64,000 bases of DNA from UBA4781 sp963674975 (GTDB lineage: Bacteria > Chloroflexota > Anaerolineae > Anaerolineales > Anaerolineaceae). The translations under genes and the position numbers were made by a program. The notes beneath the pieces are model-generated. The model saw nothing but the letters and a program-made list of their open reading frames with translations, did not search any database and was not told the DNA's origin. Every line of letters starts with the position of its first letter. Within the stretch, counting starts at the first letter, position 1. The DNA is taken from positions 2,294,001-2,358,000 of the forward strand of contig OY771913.1 of NCBI GenBank assembly GCA_963674975.1, given 5' to 3'. This document shows positions 17,905-25,184 of this stretch, one piece after another.

Positions 17905-17998
17905 GATCTAACCTCCATTTATTTTCTTATGCTCCCAATGATAAAAAGAGAAGATTAAAAAAGGATATACGTTTTCTATTTTTTTTATTAAAATTTAA

Positions 17999-18026
17999 TT
18001 GCACATATTTTGAATAGTGGTATGAT
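17999..18026 (+). promoter_or_regulatory. Promoter of the acidic hypothetical gene
   Basis: TTGCAC (17999-18004), 16-nt spacer, TATGAT (18021-18026), about 20 nt before the ATG at 18047. Confidence 0.5.
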
Positions 18027-18046
18027 TGTGCCTTTAGAGAAAAAGA

Positions 18047-18466
18047 ATGACGAAGCGTAATTTGGAAGAGAAGATCACAATTATAGAAGGTCCTCCACCG
18101 GTGTTTGAGCCGATCGAAGACGGTTGGGCGCTCGGGTTATCAGAAGGACCTCTTTTGTTCGAAATGAGCCTTACACAGGTGCGCACCTTCAACGGTCCCG
18201 AACTGGTGGAGCGTTGCCATCGTGTCTGGAAAGAGAACGGTGTCATTCAACTGCACTACCGCAATGAAATGGGTGCCGAAGAGAAAGTGCCCATCATGGC
18301 AGCTCGTTCTATCGAGACTGATGAAGGGCAGGTGCTGCTGCTGTGGACCCGTCATGAACCGGAAGATTTTGAGGATTTCGATGATCTGGAAGATGATATC
18401 GATATCGATATCGATGTTGATGATGATGATGAGGGAGATGACGAAGAGGGCGATCCCGAATTGTAG
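18047..18466 (+). CDS. Hypothetical protein with extreme acidic tail
   Basis: I do not recognise a characterised family. The 139-residue protein has a compact N-terminal part of about 105 residues (GPPPVFEPIEDGWALGLSEG, then a beta-rich region ending VLLLWTRHEP). The last 35 residues are almost entirely Asp/Glu with an alternating Asp-Ile run encoded by a gatatc-type repeat near 18397-18417. It has no signal peptide or membrane helix. The clear promoter, the strong terminator and host-like codon use argue that it is real. Acidic tails like this often bind cations or basic proteins, but nothing else supports that here. Confidence 0.75.
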   Translation: MTKRNLEEKITIIEGPPPVFEPIEDGWALGLSEGPLLFEMSLTQVRTFNGPELVERCHRVWKENGVIQLHYRNEMGAEEKVPIMAARSIETDEGQVLLLWTRHEPEDFEDFDDLEDDIDIDIDVDDDDEGDDEEGDPEL

Positions 18467-18482
18467 TCTTCGCTGAAAAGAT

Positions 18483-18520
18483 AACAGGTGAAACGAACTC
18501 CGTTTCACCTGTTTATTTTT
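18483..18520 (+). terminator. Terminator of the acidic hypothetical gene
   Basis: Perfect 13-bp stem aacaggtgaaacg (18483-18495) and cgtttcacctgtt (18501-18513), 5-nt loop, then tattttt. Confidence 0.9.
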
Positions 18521-18757
18521 AATTACTATTCATCCGAAAGACGGGTATGGCAGAAGATCAGCATTGACACAGGTCAAATTATCCTAATATTCCCTTAAGA
18601 TATTTCATATCGTCGCGACCTTATGATATCTACTAAAGAGATACAACGGATCTCTTGTCATTAGAAAACCAAATAAAGTAGATCTTGAAAATAGGGAGGA
18701 TATTTAAATCTTTACATTGTTTAAATTCTAAAATAAACAAAAATAGTTAATAATTAC
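18521..18757. other. Non-coding boundary of the AT-rich island
   Basis: No gene is supported here. The stretch marks the shift from host-like to strongly AT-rich sequence. A TTGACA (near 18573) with TAATAT is present on the plus strand but nothing follows it. No direct repeat or tRNA end that could be an attachment site was found. Confidence 0.5.
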
Positions 18758-20644
18758 TTAGGATGTTTTTTGGGATTTCCTACCTTGCATAGAGGTAATT
18801 ATTTTTGTTATTTTAGTCTTTATATCGAAATTATCTGTTTGATTTTTAAGATTTAATAATTCTTCCAACATTTTGGATGCTTTTTCATCTGTAAAATAGG
18901 ATTTTATTCTTCTTCTCCTAGAAATTTTGTATATTAGATCAATGCCCTTTTCCTGTTTGTTTGTGATTATCTGAATGAATACATCAGAAATTACCTCAAA
19001 TTCTTTATTATGGATAAGGGAGTTAAAATTATCTTGTCCAAAAAGGAAGAAGAAATCATCAGAATTTACTTTTCTGTTTTGATTAATAAATTCATTAATA
19101 GAATTGATTACATAAGTTTTATCTACTGATAAATCTAAAATATTCCCATAATACTTTTCAGGAACACTTTTTTCAATTATTCGATTTGAGGTTATTAAAT
19201 TTTTTCCTAAAGATATAAGAAAATCTGAATAGCTTTTCCCAAATTTTAAGGATGAATCCATGTAATTTAATATACAAATTAGCTCAATAAAATTACTACT
19301 AGAAATATATTGATTCCAAATATCAAGCGAATAATTCTCAAAAGATTTATATAGCCACTTTGTGATTTTTTGTGATGTTGATGGAGATATTAGCAATAAT
19401 GGGTACAATGAACAGTATTTAATCATAAATCCATCGTTTATTACAATATTTGCTATTTTCTCTCCTTGTTTTCTTTCATTTAGAACTTTCATTATTAAAG
19501 CAAAAAAGTATTGTTTTCTATGATAATTTGGAATATTAAACAAATCCCAAGAATTATAGATAAATTGATGGTGCGAATTCTTAGAAATGAATAAAAAATA
19601 TGCGATTATTTCGATAGTAATTTCATTTTTATTACTTTGTAATAAAAATGAAAAAACTTTTTCATGATAATTTCGAGGAATTCTCTTATAAACATTATTA
19701 ATAATCTTTTCCTTCTCTTGGCAATCGATTTCGAAGATTTGGGAAGTAATTGTATTAATATCGATCAAATTTTGTTTTGTACCTGAATTAATAAGAGCAT
19801 AATATAACCAAAATGAGAGGTTCTTTTCTTGAACAGCAGAGAATGAATTTTGGTTGTCTAATTCACTTTCTTTATAAAATTCAGTGATTATCATTTTGCA
19901 ACTATTAAAAAATGTTGGGCTACTAAAAATCAGCGGTTCATTTGGATTTGGAAATGCTTGATTTTCAGGAAAGGTGTGATTAAGTTTACATAAAATCCCT
20001 ATAGCTTTTTGCAAGACATATTGATTATTAGATGTAAAAGAGGTTGATTTGATTTGTCGATCCAGTATTATTTGTGATAACAGTCTATATTCATTTTCTT
20101 TTAATATATCCTGTTCAATTATTCTCATTATTGGATCAAGATACTTCTCAAAATTGTTTTTAATATGAAAATCGAGTGTATTTGTAATATGCCCACTTAT
20201 TGTAAGCTCATACGGTGAACCTTCCATATCATCACCAGGATTTTTCCCGTTTGGGTTAATGTTTGGAAGAAATTTGGTTTTTTTATATGGGAATTGACCT
20301 TTAGTTTCACAAATATTCAGTAAAAAATCCAGATAATGATGATTTCCTTTATAGGGAATAAGAACTTCCTGAAACTCATTGATAATGCCGGAAATTTTAT
20401 TAGAATTTTTTGCAATTTCTTCTAGTAAAACGTGTAAAGCATTGACATACTTGTCATTAAATTTACTTAGTTTTTCATCATTTTGAGAAATAAAATCTTT
20501 TTGATGTTCATCAGTATAGAATCCGATGTATTCAAGTATTTTTTTTGGGATTTTATTTAGTTTTCCTAACGAGTTAGATATTTTAATTAATGAAACTAAT
20601 CTATCGACCTGAAAATCTTCATGAAGCATTTTTTGTGGTTTCAT
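18758..20644 (-). CDS. Large uncharacterised protein paired with a KAP NTPase
   Basis: 628 residues, no family recognised. It is Asn/Ile/Lys-rich with many short amphipathic helices (for example LLEEIAKNSNKISGIINEFQ), suggesting an all-helical repeat scaffold. There is no signal peptide, no convincing membrane helix, no P-loop and no nuclease motif. A basic cluster (SRRRRIKSYF) lies near residue 575. The ATG is 6 nt after the stop of the KAP NTPase gene and shares its very low GC, so the two genes were almost certainly acquired and are expressed together. A likely role is effector or adaptor of the NTPase, by position only. Confidence 0.8.
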   Translation of the reverse strand: MKPQKMLHEDFQVDRLVSLIKISNSLGKLNKIPKKILEYIGFYTDEHQKDFISQNDEKLSKFNDKYVNALHVLLEEIAKNSNKISGIINEFQEVLIPYKGNHHYLDFLLNICETKGQFPYKKTKFLPNINPNGKNPGDDMEGSPYELTISGHITNTLDFHIKNNFEKYLDPIMRIIEQDILKENEYRLLSQIILDRQIKSTSFTSNNQYVLQKAIGILCKLNHTFPENQAFPNPNEPLIFSSPTFFNSCKMIITEFYKESELDNQNSFSAVQEKNLSFWLYYALINSGTKQNLIDINTITSQIFEIDCQEKEKIINNVYKRIPRNYHEKVFSFLLQSNKNEITIEIIAYFLFISKNSHHQFIYNSWDLFNIPNYHRKQYFFALIMKVLNERKQGEKIANIVINDGFMIKYCSLYPLLLISPSTSQKITKWLYKSFENYSLDIWNQYISSSNFIELICILNYMDSSLKFGKSYSDFLISLGKNLITSNRIIEKSVPEKYYGNILDLSVDKTYVINSINEFINQNRKVNSDDFFFLFGQDNFNSLIHNKEFEVISDVFIQIITNKQEKGIDLIYKISRRRRIKSYFTDEKASKMLEELLNLKNQTDNFDIKTKITKIITSMQGRKSQKTS

Positions 20645-20650
20645 ATTAGT

Positions 20651-22483
20651 TTATGCCCTTAAATATTCATCAAAAAGATTGTTAACTGTTTGATGTTTTC
20701 TATTTTCTTCATCCTTCTCGAGAAAGCGAATTTTTTCTAATACAAAGAGGCAATTTAAAAATGATTCATCGCTCTTTAGGATTAACTTGTCTTTTAATAT
20801 ATCAATAATGATTTCATCAATTTTTATATATGATTCTCGATATAGTTGAAGTTTTTTATAATCGCCTTTTAGTAATGCTTGGATTATGTATGGCATATAA
20901 AGGAACTGCTTAGCAGGATCTGCGTCAAGTGATAGGTTGAGCATTGAAAAATACGTGTTTCTTTTTTCTTTATCTTCATCAAGCATATTGATAATATCTT
21001 CATCAAAAATTTGATCATTTTCAACTATCTCTTTCCCAAAGTCAAGTTCGGGATAAAACCTTTTGAAAAGAATAAAACATAATATATATTTAATAGGGAT
21101 TCTATTACCCCATATAAAAACCATTGCAACGATATTATTTACAACTCGAATAACTTCTCTAGGAGTGAGATTTCTATCATAGACCATTGAGTACTTCCTC
21201 TCCTCAAAGTTTGAAGAAGTATCTGGATTTAATATTTTTTTAGAATCATCGATTGTATTAACTAATGGTTGTATTGATTGTTTTATTCGATAACAATGAT
21301 CCATGATTGAAAATAACATATCAAGATCAGTAGAAAGATCCAAATCAAGATTAATTATTCCATTAGCATTTTCCTTACTTTTACTGGGGAATGCTTCGCA
21401 CATTACTTTTTTAAAAAACACTTTAAGGTTTATATAAGGAATTGGGGGAACATAAAAAACCGTTTGAAATTTCTTTAGCAACATTTGAACTAATAAGTCG
21501 TTATCCTCTTCGTTTTTCCAAATTGTTTTCAACCCATTTTGAGCATAAGGAATGATAAAGGAAATATTCTCCAGATTTTTTCCGTGATTTAGTTCATCCG
21601 TGAAAATCTGGAGTGTTGAAAAAATCTCAATTGCTTCGCTAGGCTGTATACGATCAAGGTTATCAAGAACAAAGATCCATTTAGCTTCTTTATGAATTCT
21701 TATTATTAATTTAAAAAGATCCGAAAAAATTATTGAATCTAAATTTGTTGCAGTGGTTGTAACTTGTGATGTTTTATCAAAAATTTGGCTTATTTTTTTT
21801 GGAGAGAATAGATATTTAATACAAAGAGAAAAAACAAGAAAAAGTAAAATAGAAATAAAGAATTTCAGGCTTGGGATTAAACTTATCCCGCTTGTAAACT
21901 TTGTTACTAGATTCAATTTTTCTACAAGAAAATTCGAAACGCTAATTCTTTGAAATATAAAATCAGGAATATATATAAGACTCCAGTTGTTTATTGCAGA
22001 AGATATTAATGTATTTAATAATATAAAAAAAAATGAATAGAAAGAGATATGAATGACATCATCTGTTGTCAAGTCAGGCTCTGATCTACTTATGTTCGTA
22101 TTATTAATAATTGATTGCAATTGATCATATTGATTATTAGTTATTTCGTCAGCTTTACGAATTTCCTCTAACCATGAATTTATACCTTTTTCATGAAAAT
22201 TTTTAAGAATTCTTAGAATGAAAGCTTTTCTTATATCCTGTTTAGAATGAGCCCAAGCATCGAAATTAATAAAATTAAAATCTTTACTAATTTTTTCTTC
22301 AATAATCTTGATTATTGTAGATTTTCCAGAGCCCCATGATCCTTCTAATCCGATCATAGAGCATTTATCCTGAGAATTTATTAATCTTATTATTGCATTT
22401 GCAATACTTTCATGGGATTTATCTGTAAACTCGTCTTTAGGACTAGCTAAATCATTAAGTAACCGAGGATAATACTTTGTCAT
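20651..22483 (-). CDS. KAP family P-loop NTPase with membrane segments
   Basis: 610 residues. Walker A is GLEGSWGSGKST (45-56); Walker B is KWIFVLDNLDR (269-278), with two hydrophobic membrane stretches (about 145-170 and 204-225) inserted between them. That arrangement is the hallmark of KAP NTPases such as PifA and Kidins220. FDAWAHSKQD after Walker A is also typical (the FNAW-type motif). The ATG has gggga 6 nt upstream and sits 20 nt after the DUF2779 stop codon. KAP proteins are linked to phage exclusion in bacteria; a defence role is inferred from family, AT-richness and paired unknown partner. Confidence 0.9.
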   Translation of the reverse strand: MTKYYPRLLNDLASPKDEFTDKSHESIANAIIRLINSQDKCSMIGLEGSWGSGKSTIIKIIEEKISKDFNFINFDAWAHSKQDIRKAFILRILKNFHEKGINSWLEEIRKADEITNNQYDQLQSIINNTNISRSEPDLTTDDVIHISFYSFFFILLNTLISSAINNWSLIYIPDFIFQRISVSNFLVEKLNLVTKFTSGISLIPSLKFFISILLFLVFSLCIKYLFSPKKISQIFDKTSQVTTTATNLDSIIFSDLFKLIIRIHKEAKWIFVLDNLDRIQPSEAIEIFSTLQIFTDELNHGKNLENISFIIPYAQNGLKTIWKNEEDNDLLVQMLLKKFQTVFYVPPIPYINLKVFFKKVMCEAFPSKSKENANGIINLDLDLSTDLDMLFSIMDHCYRIKQSIQPLVNTIDDSKKILNPDTSSNFEERKYSMVYDRNLTPREVIRVVNNIVAMVFIWGNRIPIKYILCFILFKRFYPELDFGKEIVENDQIFDEDIINMLDEDKEKRNTYFSMLNLSLDADPAKQFLYMPYIIQALLKGDYKKLQLYRESYIKIDEIIIDILKDKLILKSDESFLNCLFVLEKIRFLEKDEENRKHQTVNNLFDEYLRA

Positions 22484-22503
22484 TAAAAATCCCCAATTTA
22501 TTA

Positions 22504-23931
22504 TTAGTAATCAATATACATTAATTGATCCCATATTTCCAGCATCGCCTTTGTATCCAGTTGGCAGTATTTCAAGAGATGCGAGATTATCTCGTTCTTT
22601 TCCTCTTCACTGAATTTATCGTACAGCATTTCCCACCAGGCGATGGAGGCTTCGTCTCCTTTGGCGATCTCCATTCCATCATAGGTAAGCTCTGGCACCA
22701 GCACCGGCAGTACTTTCTTGATCGAGGCGCTGCCGCGAAAATCGGGATGGATGTACAACCCCTTGCTGAAGATCTCCATCAGGTCGAAAACGCGGCTGTT
22801 GAGGTTTTCTAAGAATTCCGCATATTCAGGGTGGATCTCTGCCAGCTCGTTGTTGCGGGAACACTCAAACCCTTTATTCCACACGATAACGCTGCCCTGA
22901 GGCTTAATGTATTGTGATAATTTCTCCAGCAGTTTGGGAGCGGGATCGCTCAATTCTGTGTGCAGAAATTCGTAATGCTCTATCTCCGCATCAGGGGCGG
23001 GCAGGACGTGCAGGGAGAACTGGAATACGATGTGCTGGTTGGGCTTGTAGCCTTCGAATATCGGAATGGCAGGGTTGCAGGTTTCGTAATCCAGAAAATA
23101 GAGAGGATATTGCAGGCTTGCCAGCTTCTCTTGAATGGCTTCCTGATCAATTGAAGGCTGTCCGCTTTTTATCACGTCCACAAAGGCTTGCTGCGCATCG
23201 GATAATTCAAAATCAGTCGGGATATCCAGAATAGCGCGCACTCCCATATCCTTCAGCTGAAGGGCTTTCTTGCGGCTCAATCGGCTGATCTCATAGATGG
23301 GATGCTCCGGCAGATCGGGATGGCACAGGTCGGGGAAAGGACAGCTTTCCGGTTTGCGGCAGTGCTCGATAGATTCCGATGTTTTTTGAAGGAGCACTGC
23401 CTGCGCAGCCTGCATGCCGGTTTTCACCTGTGTGATCTGTTCGGCTGCCGCATCGGTGACATCCTCGATTGTAAAAAGAGCGTTCAGATCCAGCTCCCCA
23501 TGCAGCCGGTATTCTTTATTGAGGTGCACTAGAAAAAGACTGCGTAGCGGAATACTCTGTCTGCATACCACCGATTGGAAAGCAATGTCATAAAGATCTG
23601 TTTTGTCGATGGAGGTACTGCTCTTGATCTCGTACAGATCGTAGCATTCCTCTTTTTCATCATAAATAAGCGCATCGGTGCGGGCGAGAAATAGATCTCG
23701 TAAATAAGTCTGCTGCCATAGTAATTTGGCACTCGCATATTCTTTACTCATGTGTTCTTTTAGAAAGTTCAACGCAAACGTTTCTACTTCCTGCCCCTGC
23801 TGCATGCGGAACTCATCCATGGCGGTGGGGAGGATGGCAGGTTCATACTCGTGCTTGAATGCCCAGAAATGCAGCGGGCAGTCAAGAAACAAACGGAAAT
23901 CGCTTTTACTGATCGTTTTTTCTGACATCAT
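22504..23931 (-). CDS. DUF2779 protein: Cas4-like nuclease fused to DEDD exonuclease-like domain
   Basis: 475 residues. The N-terminal part resembles Cas4/PD-(D/E)XK nucleases: D86 in RTDALIY and E101-x-K103 in YEIKSS, with four Cys (C18 and C191, C197, C203) placed as in Fe-S-bearing Cas4. The C-terminal DUF2779 domain begins YFLDYET (D281, E283), the start of a DEDD exonuclease-like fold. An HhH-like segment (LSRKKALQLKDMGV) lies between. GC is host-like, unlike the two genes downstream. The start could be 23931 or 23928; gaggg is 5-8 nt upstream. It ends with three consecutive TAA codons. Confidence 0.85.
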   Translation of the reverse strand: MMSEKTISKSDFRLFLDCPLHFWAFKHEYEPAILPTAMDEFRMQQGQEVETFALNFLKEHMSKEYASAKLLWQQTYLRDLFLARTDALIYDEKEECYDLYEIKSSTSIDKTDLYDIAFQSVVCRQSIPLRSLFLVHLNKEYRLHGELDLNALFTIEDVTDAAAEQITQVKTGMQAAQAVLLQKTSESIEHCRKPESCPFPDLCHPDLPEHPIYEISRLSRKKALQLKDMGVRAILDIPTDFELSDAQQAFVDVIKSGQPSIDQEAIQEKLASLQYPLYFLDYETCNPAIPIFEGYKPNQHIVFQFSLHVLPAPDAEIEHYEFLHTELSDPAPKLLEKLSQYIKPQGSVIVWNKGFECSRNNELAEIHPEYAEFLENLNSRVFDLMEIFSKGLYIHPDFRGSASIKKVLPVLVPELTYDGMEIAKGDEASIAWWEMLYDKFSEEEKNEIISHLLKYCQLDTKAMLEIWDQLMYIDY

Positions 23932-23945
23932 TACCCTCTTAAATG

Positions 23946-23951
23946 ATTATA
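23946..23951 (-). promoter_or_regulatory. -10 box for the DUF2779 (and KAP pair) transcript
   Basis: TATAAT on the minus strand 14 nt before the ATG; the -35 position (TTACCC) is poor. Confidence 0.45.
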
Positions 23952-24029
23952 GCGGGAAAAGAATGAAAGGGTAATTGTTTAATAAAGAAAGCACTTAGTT
24001 TTACTTAATAGGGAAGAGAGCGTGATTCT

Positions 24030-24980
24030 TTATAAACACTCTCCCAGATCACATAGACCATTCATATTCTCATCGATGTAACGCCGGCAGGAGCCAGGAT
24101 AAGCGCATCCTTTCGAGCAGCGGATAATGCAGTCGGATGCACCCGGAGTGCTGGTTGGGGTAGGAGTAGCTGTAAGCTGAGGAGAACTATAGTCCTGTGC
24201 GGCGCCGGGCGTCGGAGTGGATGTGGATTCACTTTGCCCGCGGTTGCGGCGCTTATTGTGAATCTGCGGGTCCGCCAGTTCTGTTGAGCTGGTGGGTGCG
24301 GCAGTTGCTGAGGGAGTATTTCCCGGGGTGCTGGTTGGAGTAGAAGCAGTTGTTGAAACTGTCTGAGCGTCCACAACCTGATCTTCTTCAAGGAGAGATT
24401 GCAGGGTCTTGCTGCCTCCGATCAACATGGCTGCAAAAGATGCGATTCCAACGGTCCCCATCAGGCGCAGTGCTTCACGGCGTTCTTTAGAATAAGCAAG
24501 CAGAGCAGTCTCTCCTGTTTTTTGTGGAAGCGAATATTTGGAAGAAGGGTAAAATAGCTTTTGAGCGGTGGAGTTTATCCATTGTACATGAACCGCAATT
24601 TTCACGAAAAGGAGAACCAGGGCGCTTATGGAAGCGATGACATGAATATTCCGCAGCAGCAGGTAATTGTTCAAAGGAAGATCAAACCAGGAGGATATTA
24701 ACAATCCGGTCAGGAGAATGATCTCAAACCCGAAAAGCAAAAGCAGGTCGATGAAGAATCGAATGCGCTGGCTGCCAGTATTTCGCAGGTTGATACGTTT
24801 GAGAATGTTCACAACCCATTTCCAGTGACGCAGCAGGTGGTAGACCGCCAGAATGCAGATGAATAATCCACCCCATTGATGCAGGGAGAGACCGGTGATT
24901 TCCAGCAGGAAAGCAAGGATGAAACCGATGAACAGGATAAGGTCTATCCACCAGTTTGTTTTATTGGTTTGCTTCTTCAT
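24030..24980 (-). CDS. DUF4405-like membrane protein with Thr/Pro linker and Cys-rich tail
   Basis: 316 residues. Four helices (about 12-30, 36-52, 74-98, 112-133) carry His34, His48, His113 and His131, suggesting a b-type haem cytochrome fold like DUF4405. A fifth hydrophobic segment (171-188) follows RREALRLMG, which looks like an internal twin-arginine signal. Then comes a long Thr/Pro/Ser linker. The tail has six Cys (C-x3-C-x3-C-x5-C-x11-C-x4-C) containing YIDENMNGLCDLGEC, a calcium-loop-like or Fe-S-like motif seen at the ends of related redox proteins. It probably passes electrons to an extracytoplasmic partner; no partner is adjacent. Confidence 0.8.
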   Translation of the reverse strand: MKKQTNKTNWWIDLILFIGFILAFLLEITGLSLHQWGGLFICILAVYHLLRHWKWVVNILKRINLRNTGSQRIRFFIDLLLLFGFEIILLTGLLISSWFDLPLNNYLLLRNIHVIASISALVLLFVKIAVHVQWINSTAQKLFYPSSKYSLPQKTGETALLAYSKERREALRLMGTVGIASFAAMLIGGSKTLQSLLEEDQVVDAQTVSTTASTPTSTPGNTPSATAAPTSSTELADPQIHNKRRNRGQSESTSTPTPGAAQDYSSPQLTATPTPTSTPGASDCIIRCSKGCAYPGSCRRYIDENMNGLCDLGECL

Positions 24981-25102
24981 GATCCCTTTTTAACTCTTTC
25001 GTTGAAATAGAATTTAATCGGAAGATATGAAAAAGTTGTGAATTATTTATGAAATATAAATGAGAGAAAGAGAAAAAATACTTTCATATGAAAATAAATC
25101 AA

Positions 25103-25131
25103 TTGCTATATTTATTCAATTAATATAGAAT
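25103..25131 (+). promoter_or_regulatory. Candidate promoter of the HD-GYP gene
   Basis: TTGCTA (25103-25108), 17-nt spacer, TAGAAT (25126-25131), in an AT-rich divergent intergenic region that otherwise shows nothing. Confidence 0.4.
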
Positions 25132-25184
25132 TTATCAAGAGGGCAGAATTTTTTATATTTTAATAATTACTGGTTTGAGGGAAA

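Noticed and set aside
18521..18757. Attachment site or transposon end at the border of the AT-rich island
   Set aside because: No direct or inverted repeats shared with the other border (about 22484-22503), no tRNA and no integrase.
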